Below are positions 10,031 to 18,809 of a DNA stretch of 25,775 nucleotides, piece by piece. The DNA comes from Theodoxus fluviatilis. Taxonomy: Eukaryota > Mollusca > Gastropoda > Cycloneritida > Neritidae. The first letter of the stretch is position 1. Every line of letters starts with the position of its first letter. The stretch covers positions 1-25,775 of the forward strand of contig JAWQFJ010028357.1 in assembly GCA_034096865.1 (NCBI GenBank), in the 5' to 3' direction. The position numbers and the translations under genes are program-made. The notes below the pieces were generated by a model, which was given only the letters and a program-made list of their open reading frames with translations, had not been told where the DNA came from and ran no database searches.

Positions 10031-10154
10031 CTCTCATGCGTGTCAATGCGAGCCCTCCAATTCGTGCGTAACTGACGTGAAGCACAATATACTGCCGCTG
10101 TCACGCGAGTAAACAAATGTCTGCCGTCAATTCAAATGCAAACCGCTAATTTCT

Positions 10155-10270
10155 AAGATATTTTAAAATCAGAATCTTCCTGTCCCAGGGATGGAACCAT
10201 GCACTGCGCCTCGCACATCGTCCAACCCGAAAGCATGCTAGCCCATCTCCTGTCGAAAGGCCTGTAGTGC
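10155..10270 (-). repeat. Possible tRNA-derived SINE remnant
   Basis: Read on the minus strand, GGTTCCATCCCTGGGACAGG resembles a pol III B box region, with GGGCTAGCATGC about 50 bases upstream as a weak A box. It is followed by AAGATTCTGATTTTAAAA. The last part recurs at 11168-11203 with about 80% identity. The A box is poor and no flanking duplication is seen. Confidence 0.35.
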
Positions 10271-11167
10271 GTTCAAGACGACCTACCGTTCGCCGACAGG
10301 TAGGCGAACCCCCAATGTGCACTCTTGCACGACTCGTTATGACCGAACGGTAGCCAAGATGGCTTCCGCGATGCCTTCTCATCGTCGTGGATTGTGCTTC
10401 TCAACCAAATGAGTAAACCAGCAGCTGCAGACTGCTCGTTCCTTGTGGAAGCTTATAAAATACGTTAAGCTGCAGCTGTGCATGAAGGCTCGACATCGTT
10501 CGAATCGAAATTTATGTCAAAACGACAGTGCTGACTTGGTGTAAGCAAGAATTTATCGATGCTCGCTTCAAGGGAGGTTACACAACAAAGGGCTAATGTA
10601 AGATATAACAGTTGCCTCCCTTGAAATTTTTGTACCATCTGTCGTAGAAATGTTTGCTCACATCTTGCCCGGTAATTATTTCAGAGCAGGTATTCTTTAA
10701 TAAAAGAAAAGAACAACATCAGCCTAACTTCTTGTGACGTCTCGCATAGGCTGGGTAATAATCACAGGTCAATTTGTGATGGCGACTTTCTTTCTTTCCC
10801 CGAAGGCAGCCATTTTGGTTATACAGGCGCAACGGTGATAACGGTTGGCCTCTTGAACGCACTAATGGTTTCAACAGGCGAGTAGAGGCTGAGGGGCTGA
10901 CCGTGTACTCAAGCAAGAGAGGAGAGCAGGGGGGGGGGGGCTGCCAGGAACTAATATGTTTAGTAGACAGGTTGGAAGGGAAGGAAAGCTCTTGTAAATA
11001 CTTTTTTTTTTGCTTTGGCACATCATAGACGTTGAACCAAACCGAATGCACTCATACAGAGCGGTAGGTGTATCGTAGCTGTTCACCACGTATCATTTAC
11101 ACGCAAAGACAGAATTACACGCATGGACAGATTTACGACACAGGGTTGCAGCTAGTATACTATTGTC
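10271..11167. other. Mostly unrecognised sequence with a small palindrome and a G12 run
   Basis: No gene is recognised; minus-strand open frames at 11051-10719 and 11089-10871 overlap in different frames and lack domains. A run of 12 G lies at 10929-10940 and a T9 run near 11003. The small palindromic element at 10567-10625 is listed separately. Confidence 0.4.
10567..10625. mobile_element. 59-bp palindromic element (possible micro-MITE)
   Basis: TTCAAGGGAGG at 10567-10577 is the exact inverted complement of CCTCCCTTGAA at 10615-10625. The similarity continues inward as GGAGGTTAC versus GGAGGCAAC (read on the minus strand). The loop is 37 bases. Short repeats of the AAGGGAGGTAAC type are, to my knowledge, frequent in molluscan genomes (inference). 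It could also be chance. Confidence 0.45.
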
Positions 11168-11203
11168 GAGATTTTTAAAACCAGATTCTTCCCGTCCCAG
11201 GTA
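11168..11203 (-). repeat. Short dispersed repeat shared with 10157-10192
   Basis: Minus strand: CCTGGGACGGGAAGAATCTG then GTTTTAAAAATCTC, matching CCTGGGACAGGAAGATTCTG and ATTTTAAAATATC at 10157-10192. Only about 35 bp is shared. It is probably the 3' end of the SINE-like repeat noted there. Confidence 0.45.
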
Positions 11204-11495
11204 ATTACTGACACACAAAGAAAACTGTAGCCAAAGAACAGTATCAATTTCTCAAAACTATATGCAGAAAAATCAATAGTTCATCTAAAGCTCGATGTTA
11301 TTTAAATTTAAATGTGGGTTGACGTAGTTGTTGCAGTGAGGGCTACTATGATACATGATAATACATGGCTTATCATATAGCTGAGTGTTCGGGCAGTCGA
11401 CTTTCTCGACTGTCACGTGACTGAATTTTGTGTCCCGACATTGAGTGCGAGGCACTTACGCGTCGACGTGTCTTCCTAATAAGCACCATCTTTAG
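11204..11495. other. Unrecognised sequence
   Basis: AT-rich stretch with no gene recognised, ending at the 5' truncation point of the Penelope-like element. A TCGACTTTCTCGACTGTCAC stretch near 11397 contains a small imperfect TCGA repeat. Confidence 0.4.
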
Positions 11496-11767
11496 TGCCC
11501 TGATGCCTGGAACATTGGTGAGACGGGACAGACACTGAGACAGCGGATGAACGGACACAGGGAAACAATCAGGAGTCACGCTCCACTCCCGGTTGCAGAG
11601 CATTTCAGCAGGCAAGGCCACACCGCGGTTGACCTGAGAGTGAGTGTGCTCACGGGACACCTGCAAGACGACGGAGACGTGTGGTCGAGCAGCAGCTCAT
11701 CGGGTTTTTCGGCACCCACGAGGCTGGACTGAACCATGACCTAGGGTTCATGAGCCACTACAAGTGA
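11496..11767 (+). pseudogene. Penelope-like retroelement, C-terminal GIY-YIG endonuclease end (5'-truncated, frameshifted)
   Basis: Translation from 11496 gives an NIGETGQTLRQRMNGHRETI stretch followed by PVAEHFSRQGHTAVDLRVSV. This is the pattern of the GIY-YIG endonuclease domain at the C-terminus of Penelope-like reverse transcriptases (usual form YxGxT, LxxRxxxH, PVxxHF, GHxxxDLxVxVL). The first G-I-Y strand and the whole reverse transcriptase are missing, with a TAG in frame just before 11496; the usual tyrosine of YIG is asparagine here. Near 11675-11690 the frame shifts. In the new frame the end reads QQLIGFFGTHEAGLNHDLGF and stops at TGA 11765-11767, a typical element terminus. It is a dead 3' fragment. 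Family assignment is from motif memory; no search was possible. Confidence 0.75.
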
Positions 11768-12120
11768 CTCCCGGGCCCCCACGCTTCTTGGGATTCACTC
11801 ACCCCCTGTGGCCTTGCTCGTGCATAGCACCGCCTGGCACGTGCCCCCCGTGACTCTTTCTACGCGTGCGCGGTTGTTCCTGCAGCCCTACAGGTCTCGC
11901 GACCTCAGACTTTGAGTTCGGGCTCTCCTTGTCCCGAGACCCGCATGCGGACTACGACCCCCCCTGCTTTGTCACCCCACCCCCTTTCCCGTTGCGATGT
12001 TCTCACCCGCCGCCGCTGTTGCTGCCTGTACCCCGTGCCGCATACCCCACTCACTCGAGTGTTTGTGAACTGTTATCACAGGGCCTATATTCACACGATC
12101 GCACATAGCCTTTCACTGCA

Positions 12121-12149
12121 CTGATGAAGGAGCCTACTTGGCCCCGAAA
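12121..12149 (+). ncRNA. Hammerhead-ribozyme-like core in the Penelope-like 3' region
   Basis: CTGATGA (12121-12127) and GAAA (12146-12149) match the two conserved core boxes of hammerhead ribozymes. Between them GGAGCC (12129-12134) and GGCCCC (12140-12145) form a stem II of five pairs with one A-C mismatch around the loop TACTT. One extra A separates CTGATGA from the stem. Hammerhead motifs are established components of Penelope-like elements. Stems I and III are not convincing by eye, so this may be a decayed or inactive copy. Confidence 0.45.
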
Positions 12150-12156
12150 GCTCTGC

Positions 12157-12162
12157 AATAAA
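12157..12162 (+). terminator. AATAAA polyadenylation signal
   Basis: A canonical AATAAA hexamer lies eight bases after the hammerhead-like motif, at a plausible 3' end of the retroelement. A single hexamer is weak evidence on its own; the context raises it. Confidence 0.4.
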
Positions 12163-12180
12163 TTTCTGAAGTTGGAAAAG

Positions 12181-12463
12181 AGTCCCCTTACTTCTTTTCT
12201 CTCATCTTTAGACGACGGATTAGCAACATGTGCAAAAATTGTGAAGTGCTTTTATACTTCAATGCAAAATAAACCATCAGTGCTGGTGACATTTCTATCT
12301 ATCCCTGCGTCACTGGAAGCATTCACGTGCTTTTCTCTATCATGCACGCGTTGGCACTGGTAATTGTGCGTGCGCGTGCTAACATGCGTACATGCGTGTT
12401 TATGCACGTGCCTTGTGTGTGAAAGCCCATTTGTGTATAAAGTTATGTGTGCATACCTATTTG
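12181..12463. other. Unrecognised sequence between retroelement fragments
   Basis: The segment after the Penelope-like 3' end and before LINE A shows nothing recognisable. It becomes rich in GTGCGTGCGCGTGC-like alternation near 12366-12412. A 79-codon plus frame (12124-12363) starts inside the retroelement and has no domain. Confidence 0.4.
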
Positions 12464-13519
12464 TCAGGGTCTCGTCTTGAAACTGTTTGTGGCATTCGCT
12501 CTACAACTCTTCACTGGTTCCAGTCCTACCTCCAGGACCGTACACAGTATGTGTCTTTCAACAACCTATCTTCTCCTCCGCCTTCTCTGCGTTACGGTAT
12601 CCTGCAGGGCTCGGTGCTGGGGCCTGTTCTCTTTGTACTGTACACTACTCCTCTGTCCACTGTCATCCAGAACATGCAGTCAACCATTATCTTTAATCCC
12701 ACAAAAAGCCAAGAACTGGTGCATACTCTTGAGAAGTGTTCTTCTGATATTAAAGCCTAGATGTCTACAAACAAGTTAAAGTTGAATGATGAAAAAACTG
12801 AAGCCCTTCTTTTTTCTGGATCTGCTGCTGTGAACCCTACTCCTCCTTCTACTATCACAATAGGTTCTACAGAAATCACTTTCTCCGACAGTGCCAGAAA
12901 CTTTGGTTTCATCATGGACTCTCACCTCTCAATGAAGCAACACATCGCCAAAGTCTGCCAAATGTGCTACTACGAGATCAGAAGAATAGGTTCCATCAGA
13001 AAGTTTCTTACAGTAGAAGCTACAAAAACCCTGGTAACGTCCTGTATTCTGTCCAGAATAGATTATTGCTACTCTCTTCTGATAGGCTGTCCTGACACTA
13101 CTCTCCAACCTCTGCAGAAAGTCCAGCACTGTGCCGCCCACCTCATTTACAGAGTGCGTCACAGACAACCTTGCACTCCTTTCATGATAAATCTCCACTG
13201 GTTGCCTGTTCCTGACCGCATCGACTACAAAGCTGCACTCTTCTGCTACTACGTCTTTACTGAATCTGCTCCCGCCTACTTTTCTCAACTTATTTTTCGT
13301 TACATTCCTGCTCGCACACTCCGTTCTTCTGCTGACACCCAACTCCTCATCCCAGGTGACTGCAATCGCAAATCTCATGGCTTCCGCTTTTTCTTATTCT
13401 ACGGCCCTCATCTTTGGAATTCACTGCCTCACCATGTCAGACAGACCGATTCTATCACCTCCTTCATGTCTAATCTTAAATCACATCTTTTCCAGCAATA
13501 TTTGAAACGGGTTAGTTAG
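12464..13519 (+). pseudogene. LINE A: CR1/L2-type retrotransposon ORF2, C-terminal part (degenerate)
   Basis: The first part carries reverse-transcriptase blocks: LETVCGIRSTTLHWFQSYL, then GILQGSVLGPVLFVLYTTPL (the QGxxLGPLLF block). The next expected block with the catalytic YADD has been deleted: sequence jumps from VIQNM to QSTIIFNPTKSQ. A TAG stop (12758-12760) sits where this family normally has tryptophan before MSTNKLKLND. After it a 252-codon frame (12761-13519) carries the usual C-terminal region, including SRIDYCYSLLIGCP, LQPLQKVQHCAAHLIYR, LHWLPVPDRIDYK, TLRSSADTQLL, GPHLWNSLPHHVR and a final SHLFQQYL. The 5' part is missing, including the endonuclease. It cannot mobilise itself. 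Clade is assigned from motif memory, with CR1 versus L2 not separated. Confidence 0.85.
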
Positions 13520-13664
13520 AAGAACATGTTCCAACTCCTTCCCCACCCCTCATCCCCACCCCACCCCCACCCCCGACCTCGCCCTGCCTTCTTGACATTT
13601 GATTTGGACATTTGTGTACATACTTGTATATTTTTGCTTGAATGCTTATTTGTGATTTGTTTGC

Positions 13665-13665
<1 letters not shown>
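13520..13665 (+). mobile_element. LINE A 3' untranslated region, proximal part
   Basis: This follows the LINE A stop directly: AGAACATGTTCCAACTCCTT, a C-rich stretch, then ATTTTTGCTTGAATGC and TTATTTGTGATTTGTTTGCG. It is interrupted at 13666 by the inverted LINE B. From 13522 onward the sequence is part of the triplicated 2.4-kb block, so the same stretch recurs at 15929 and 18338 without the ORF before it. Confidence 0.65.

Positions 13666-13720
<55 letters not shown>
13666..13720 (-). repeat. (ATT)n 3' tail of LINE B, copy 1
   Basis: Eighteen AAT units on the plus strand. Read on the minus strand they follow GGCGCTATATACATCCACAC, the usual CR1/L2-type 3' end, so the microsatellite is the tail of the minus-strand LINE B rather than part of LINE A. 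Confidence 0.9.
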
Positions 13721-13721
<1 letters not shown>

Positions 13722-13999
13722 TGTGGATGTATATAGCGCCTTACCACGAGTTAAGACATGCTCAAGGCGCATACATACTCAACCATCACTACACACAACA
13801 ACAGTCAATCACCCCAAAGGTGCCCAACAAACCCAACAACATAGGAGTCAGACATTCACTTCAGGCATTCGACAAACTGATGTACAGCATCACTGTTAAA
13901 CCATGAAACTGGGGAGCGGGGGAGGAGGAACAGGTGGGGGGTAGGGGGCTTAGGCAAGCTAGTACTAAGAGAACAGCGAGAGGAGAAAGATGAAGAAAC
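13721..13999 (-). mobile_element. LINE B 3' untranslated region, copy 1
   Basis: On the minus strand this links the LINE B coding end to its tail and contains GCGCCTTGAGCATGTCTTAA and GTGGTAAGGCGCTATATACA. GCGC...GGCGCTATATA hairpin-like ends before an (ATT)n tail are typical of CR1/L2 elements. Plus-strand open frames here are artefacts. Confidence 0.75.
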
Positions 14000-14710
14000 T
14001 TAGACAGGATCAGGGAAAGATATCAAGAAGAGGTGAGTTTTGAGAGCAGAGCGAAAGGTCGAGGGAGATGTAGAGTGACGAACAGAGGCGGGGAGGTCAT
14101 TCCAGATAGAGGGAGCCTGATAAAAGAAAGAGCGTTCACCAAATTTTGTTTTAACTGGAGGCCGGGAACCTGAGGATTCTTGTGTCTGCGGAAGAGCGTA
14201 GCTGTCTAGTGGGTTTAGATAGATATTGAAGAAGGGATTCAGCGAAGTAATAGTAGCAAAGACAGGCAATCTTGTATTGGACTCTAGCATTAATGGGCAA
14301 GCAGTGGAGAAAGCTGAAGAGAGGAGTGAGATGATCTGACTTTTTTGACTCACAGATGAGTCGAGCTGCAGCATTCTGCACTCTTTGAAGTTTATCGGTG
14401 AGATATGCGGGACAGCCAGCAAGAAGGCCGTTGCAATAATCCAGGCGACTGAGAATAAGAGCACAGACCAGGATAGTAGTACCTTGGGTAGTGAGAAGGT
14501 GTCTGATTGCGCTTATCTGTCTGAGTTGTATGCATGCACATTTGCAAGTGTTTTGGACAAAGTCGGAAAGAGAGAGATGAGAATCGAGGGTGACACCAAG
14601 GTTTTTGACTGATGGAACAAAGGCGACGACAGCGTCTCCTATCATGACAGAAGACGGGAGGGATATAGGCGTCACTAGTCTCTGAGACTTGACAAGAAGG
14701 CACTCGGCCC
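14000..14710 (-). pseudogene. LINE B: CR1/L2-type ORF2 C-terminal fragment, copy 1
   Basis: From about 14705 downward the frame reads ECLLVKSQ, then VKNLGVTLDSHLSLSDFV, LSRLDYCNGLLAGCP, KLQRVQNAAARLICESKK and LRSSADTRIL, ending at a stop at 14151. The family's final part (KFGERSFFYQAPSIWNDLP, then FRSALKTHLFLI) is in a different frame ending at 14000, so there is a frameshift near 14150-14170. The element is 5'-truncated after the reverse transcriptase, leaving no catalytic domain. It is a different subfamily from LINE A, judging by sequence. Confidence 0.85.
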
Positions 14711-14715
14711 TGGAA

Positions 14716-14878
14716 TCGCCCAGCAAATGTTGGTTCGGTTTTTTTTCTCTAAATATGGTCAACTGTGTGTATGAACATAGCATGTGTATGCAAATGTGTA
14801 TGGTACTGTCTTTTTTGTATTATCAGTTGTCACATGCGCTTAGAACCACTGGATAAGGCGCATTATAAATACTATAAA

Positions 14879-14880
<2 letters not shown>
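14716..14880 (+). mobile_element. LINE A 3' untranslated region, distal part (copy 1)
   Basis: Plus-strand sequence ending GCGCTTAGAACCACTGGATA and AGGCGCATTATAAATACTAT, followed by (ATT)n. This is a second CR1/L2-type 3' end, in the orientation of LINE A. The simplest reading is that LINE B inserted in reverse inside LINE A's 3' UTR, splitting it. A clean target duplication is not visible. It could alternatively be the 3' end of an unrelated LINE. Confidence 0.6.

Positions 14881-14959
<79 letters not shown>
14881..14959 (+). repeat. (ATT)n 3' tail of LINE A, copy 1
   Basis: About 26 ATT units after the CR1/L2-type 3' end. The corresponding tracts in blocks 2 and 3 are longer (85 and 100 bases). 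Confidence 0.9.
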
Positions 14960-14960
<1 letters not shown>

Positions 14961-15083
14961 GGATTGCCATTAATGATGTTTCGGGTCAGTAGTCTGTCCC
15001 TGCAAGTCAAAGATGTTACCAAGCTTTTGTCAGTACAAGACTGAGACGTACCCTGTCTTGGCACCGTGCAGGTCGTGCTCTTA
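14960..15083. other. Spacer carrying the pre-insertion 24-bp unit and target TTA
   Basis: Unique-looking sequence that ends GGCACCGTGCAGGTCGTGCT and CTTA. This is one diverged copy of the 24-bp unit tandemly repeated at 24,459-24,928. TTA (15081-15083) precedes the miniature element. It recurs at 17,370-17,493 and 19,791-19,914. Confidence 0.7.
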
Positions 15084-15924
15084 GGGGCCCACCCTGAATA
15101 ACGAGCCGACACGATCCGACACAAGCAGACATCTTAAAATAAACTTTTATCAAATCTTTTGGGGGGTTTTCCATTCTGATTATACTCTAATTATATTTAC
15201 TTACTTATTTACGATTTTATGCAATTTATCCATGCGGCTAAACACAGATAAGCACTCCCTGCGTCACCGCTTCTGATTGGCCGGTACGTGTCACGTGATT
15301 GTGATAGTTTCGTCTGCAACTCGCACCCGGCACTCCGCCTGACTGACTTCGCACGCCCAGGAGTTATGCTAAGATCCGACCGCGTTAATGTATCTGCGTT
15401 TTGTGACAAGCGTCTTGCTCGGCGGTACTGTACTCCATGCACCTTAACGGTCCGCGTGGTTCGGGTGTAATCTTAAGCTAAACGACGTTTATTGGCGCTG
15501 CTGAAATAATCGAAGTCGGAAACATTCGGAACCGGCCAATGATAAAAGTTGATTTTAAACTGTCTGCTTGTGTCGGATCGTGTCGGATCGTGTCGGATCG
15601 TGTCTGCTTGTGTCGGATCGTGTCTGCTTGTGTCAGATCGTGTCGGATCGTGTCGGATCGTCTCGGATCGTGTCGGATCGTGTCTGCTTGTGTCGGATCG
15701 TGTCGGATCGTGTCAGATCGTGTCGGTTCGTGTCGGATCGTGTCTGCTTGTGTCGGATCGTCTCGGATCGCGTCAGATCGTGTCTGCTTGTGTCGGATCG
15801 TGTCGGATCGTGTCGGATCGTGTCTGCTTGTGTCGGATGGTGTCGAATCGTGTCGGATCGTGTCTGCTTGTGTCGGATCGTGTCGGGTCGTGTCGGATCG
15901 TGTCGGATCGTGTCGGATCGTGTC
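15084..15924 (+). mobile_element. TTA-targeting miniature transposon, copy 1 (lacks right end)
   Basis: The left terminal repeat begins GGGGCCCACCCTGAATAACG, then GATCCGACAC and AAGCAGACA, then TTAAAATAAACTTTTATCA. The body (15,150-15,540) is unique, has no coding potential, and holds another inverted pair: TTGGCCGGT near 15277 and ACCGGCCAA near 15532. The right arm starts TGATAAAAGTTGATTTTAAA and TGTCTGCTT, then becomes the 10-bp array and is cut by the block junction before the terminal GGGTGGGCC. It carries no transposase. Confidence 0.75.
15561..15924 (+). repeat. 10-bp minisatellite, copy 1 (about 36 units)
   Basis: Units are mainly GTGTCGGATC (type A) and GTGTCTGCTT (type B), with a few GTGTCAGATC (type C) and single variants. 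Type B is nearly always followed by type A. The variant order is the same in all three blocks, so the blocks were copied after this array had formed. The open frames over it (Ser/Cys/Val/Arg/Asp repeats) follow from the 30-bp coding period and lack of stops. Confidence 0.95.
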
Positions 15925-16071
15925 ACATGAACATGTTCCAACTCCTTCCCCACCCCTCATCCCCACCCCACCCCCACCCCCGACCTCGCCCTGCCTTCTT
16001 GACATTTGATTTGGACATTTGTGTACATACTTGTATATTTTTGCTTGAATGCTTATTTGTGATTTGTTTGC

Positions 16072-16072
<1 letters not shown>

Positions 16073-16124
<52 letters not shown>
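16073..16124 (-). repeat. (ATT)n 3' tail of LINE B, copy 2
   Basis: Seventeen AAT units on the plus strand, one fewer than in block 1. Confidence 0.9.
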
Positions 16125-16125
<1 letters not shown>

Positions 16126-16403
16126 TGTGGATGTATATAGCGCCTTACCACGAGTTAAGACATGCTCAAGGCGCATACATACTCAACCATCACTACACAC
16201 AACAACAGTCAATCACCCCAAAGGTGCCCAACAAACCCAACAACATAGGAGTCAGACATTCACTTCAGGCATTCGACAAACTGATGTACAGCATCACTGT
16301 TAAACCATGAAACTGGGGAGCGGGGGAGGAGGAACAGGTGGGGGGTAGGGGGCTTAGGCAAGCTAGTACTAAGAGAACAGCGAGAGGAGAAAGATGAAGA
16401 AAC

Positions 16404-17114
16404 TTAGACAGGATCAGGGAAAGATATCAAGAAGAGGTGAGTTTTGAGAGCAGAGCGAAAGGTCGAGGGAGATGTAGAGTGACGAACAGAGGCGGGGAGG
16501 TCATTCCAGATAGAGGGAGCCTGATAAAAGAAAGAGCGTTCACCAAATTTTGTTTTAACTGGAGGCCGGGAACCTGAGGATTCTTGTGTCTGCGGAAGAG
16601 CGTAGCTGTCTAGTGGGTTTAGATAGATATTGAAGAAGGGATTCAGCGAAGTAATAGTAGCAAAGACAGGCAATCTTGTATTGGACTCTAGCATTAATGG
16701 GCAAGCAGTGGAGAAAGCTGAAGAGAGGAGTGAGATGATCTGACTTTTTTGACTCACAGATGAGTCGAGCTGCAGCATTCTGCACTCTTTGAAGTTTATC
16801 GGTGAGATATGCGGGACAGCCAGCAAGAAGGCCGTTGCAATAATCCAGGCGACTGAGAATAAGAGCACAGACCAGGATAGTAGTACCTTGGGTAGTGAGA
16901 AGGTGTCTGATTGCGCTTATCTGTCTGAGTTGTATGCATGCAGATTTGCAAGTGTTTTGGACAAAGTCGGAAAGAGAGAGATGAGAATCGAGGGTGACAC
17001 CAAGGTTTTTGACTGATGGAACAAAGGCGACGACAGCGTCTCCTATCATGACAGAAGACGGGAGGGATATAGGCGTCACTAGTCTCTGAGACTTGACAAG
17101 AAGGCACTCGGCCC
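16404..17114 (-). pseudogene. LINE B ORF2 C-terminal fragment, copy 2
   Basis: Same truncated, frameshifted reverse-transcriptase C-terminal region as copy 1, with LSRLDYCNGLLAGCP, LQRVQNAAARLICESKK and the frame change near 16,555. One residue differs (Ser for Cys in the TCK-ACIQ stretch). As part of the 2.4-kb duplicate it is not an independent insertion. Confidence 0.85.
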
Positions 17115-17282
17115 TGGAATCGCCCAGCAAATGTTGGTTCGGTTTTTTTTCTCTAAATATGGTCAACTGTGTGTATGAACATAGCATGTGTATGCAAATG
17201 TGTATGGTACTGTCTTTTTTGTATTATCAGTTGTCACATGCGCTTAGAACCACTGGATAAGGCGCATTATAAATACTATAAA

Positions 17283-17284
<2 letters not shown>

Positions 17285-17369
<85 letters not shown>
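17285..17369 (+). repeat. (ATT)n 3' tail of LINE A, copy 2
   Basis: About 28 ATT units following the CR1/L2-type 3' end AAGGCGCATTATAAATACT. Confidence 0.9.
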
Positions 17370-17370
<1 letters not shown>

Positions 17371-17493
17371 GGATTGCCATTAATGATGTTTCGGGTCAGT
17401 AGTCTGTCCCTGCAAGTCAAAGATGTTACCAAGCTTTTGTCAGTACAAGACTGAGACGTACCCTGTCTTGGCACCGTGCAGGTCGTGCTCTTA

Positions 17494-18333
17494 GGGGCCC
17501 ACCCTGAATAACGAGCCGACACGATCCGACACAAGCAGACATCTTAAAATAAACTTTTATCAAATCTTTTGGGGGTTTTCCATTCTGATTATACTCTAAT
17601 TATATTTACTTACTTATTTACGATTTTATGCAATTTATCCATGCGGCTAAACACAGATAAGCACTCCCTGCGTCACCGCTTCTGATTGGCCGGTACGTGT
17701 CACGTGATTGTGATAGTTTCGTCTGCAACTCGCACCCGGCACTCCGCCTGACTGACTTCGCACGCCCAGGAGTTATGCTAAGATCCGACCGCGTTAATGT
17801 ATCTGCGTTTTGTGACAAGCGTCTTGCTCGGCGGTACTGTACTCCATGCACCTTAACGGTCCGCGTGGTTCGGGTGTAATCTTAAGCTAAACGACGTTTA
17901 TTGGCGCTGCTGAAATAATCGAAGTCGGAAACATTCGGAACCGGCCAATGATAAAAGTTGATTTTAAACTGTCTGCTTGTGTCGGATCGTGTCGGATCGT
18001 GTCGGATCGTGTCTGCTTGTGTCGGATCGTGTCTGCTTGTGTCAGATCGTGTCGGATCGTGTCGGATCGTCTCGGATCGTGTCGGATCGTGTCTGCTTGT
18101 GTCGGATCGTGTCGGATCGTGTCAGATCGTGTCGGTTCGTGTCGGATCGTGTCTGCTTGTGTCGGATCGTCTCGGATCGCGTCAGATCGTGTCTGCTTGT
18201 GTCGGATCGTGTCGGATCGTGTCGGATCGTGTCTGCTTGTGTCGGATGGTGTCGAATCGTGTCGGATCGTGTCTGCTTGTGTCGGATCGTGTCGGGTCGT
18301 GTCGGATCGTGTCGGATCGTGTCGGATCGTGTC
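17494..18333 (+). mobile_element. TTA-targeting miniature transposon, copy 2 (lacks right end)
   Basis: Same structure as copy 1: left terminal repeat after TTA (17491-17493), unique body, right arm running into about 36 ten-base units (17,970-18,333), and loss of the terminal GGGTGGGCC at the block junction. Confidence 0.75.
17970..18333 (+). repeat. 10-bp minisatellite, copy 2 (about 36 units)
   Basis: Same unit types and the same variant order as the array in block 1, including the CTCGGATC, GCGTCAGATC, GGATGG and GAATC variants at matching positions. Confidence 0.95.
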
Positions 18334-18480
18334 ACATGAACATGTTCCAACTCCTTCCCCACCCCTCATCCCCACCCCACCCCCACCCCCGACCTCGCCC
18401 TGCCTTCTTGACATTTGATTTGGACATTTGTGTACATACTTGTATATTTTTGCTTGAATGCTTATTTGTGATTTGTTTGC

Positions 18481-18481
<1 letters not shown>

Positions 18482-18530
<49 letters not shown>
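18482..18530 (-). repeat. (ATT)n 3' tail of LINE B, copy 3
   Basis: Sixteen AAT units on the plus strand, the shortest of the three. Confidence 0.9.
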
Positions 18531-18531
<1 letters not shown>

Positions 18532-18809
18532 TGTGGATGTATATAGCGCCTTACCACGAGTTAAGACATGCTCAAGGCGCATACATACTCAACCATCACT
18601 ACACACAACAACAGTCAATCACCCCAAAGGTGCCCAACAAACCCAACAACATAGGAGTCAGACATTCACTTCAGGCATTCGACAAACTGATGTACAGCAT
18701 CACTGTTAAACCATGAAACTGGGGAGCGGGGGAGGAGGAACAGGTGGGGGGTAGGGGGCTTAGGCAAGCTAGTACTAAGAGAACAGCGAGAGGAGAAAGA
18801 TGAAGAAAC

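Larger units (their letters stand above)
11768..12180 (+). mobile_element. 3' untranslated region of the Penelope-like element
   Basis: About 400 bases downstream of the element's stop codon, C-rich at first. They include the hammerhead-like motif (12121-12149) and an AATAAA at 12157-12162. The 3' limit is uncertain; I place it shortly after AATAAA because no conserved feature is seen beyond. The overlapping open frames at 11866-12108 and 11912-12124 have no domain. Confidence 0.5.
13522..15928 (+). repeat. 2.4-kb tandem block, copy 1
   Basis: Starts GAACATGTTCCAACTCC and ends in the 10-bp array at GTGTCACAT. Contents in order: LINE A 3' UTR, (AAT)18, LINE B (minus), distal LINE A 3' UTR with (ATT)n, a 120-bp spacer, the left part of the TTA-targeting miniature element and 36 array units. 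Copy 1 differs from copies 2 and 3 by a C/G change in LINE B near 14537 (Cys versus Ser). The left edge is continuous with LINE A, so this copy retains the original left junction. Confidence 0.93.
15929..18337 (+). repeat. 2.4-kb tandem block, copy 2
   Basis: Essentially identical to block 1 apart from microsatellite lengths, a G5 instead of G6 run near 17572, and the LINE B C/G change. It follows directly on the array of block 1 through the junction GTGTCACATGAACATG. It shares CGAGCCGACAC in the left terminal repeat with block 1, and the LINE B change with block 3. Confidence 0.93.

Noticed and set aside
13526..13906. Plus-strand frame with a polyasparagine run, and polyleucine/polytyrosine frames in the same blocks
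   Set aside because: The homopolymers are the (AAT)n/(ATT)n tails of LINEs read in frame; they recur with the duplicated blocks.
14385..14612. Plus-strand 75-codon frame, repeated at 16789 and 19195
   Set aside because: It is antisense to the conserved LINE B coding region, and its threefold presence is due to block duplication.
15078..15090. Telomere-like TTAGGG next to the miniature element
   Set aside because: It is a single occurrence created by the target TTA plus the element's GGGG; there is no tandem TTAGGG.
15561..18333. CRISPR-like array of short repeats
   Set aside because: Units are contiguous 10-mers with no unique spacers, and the surroundings are animal LINEs and microsatellites.
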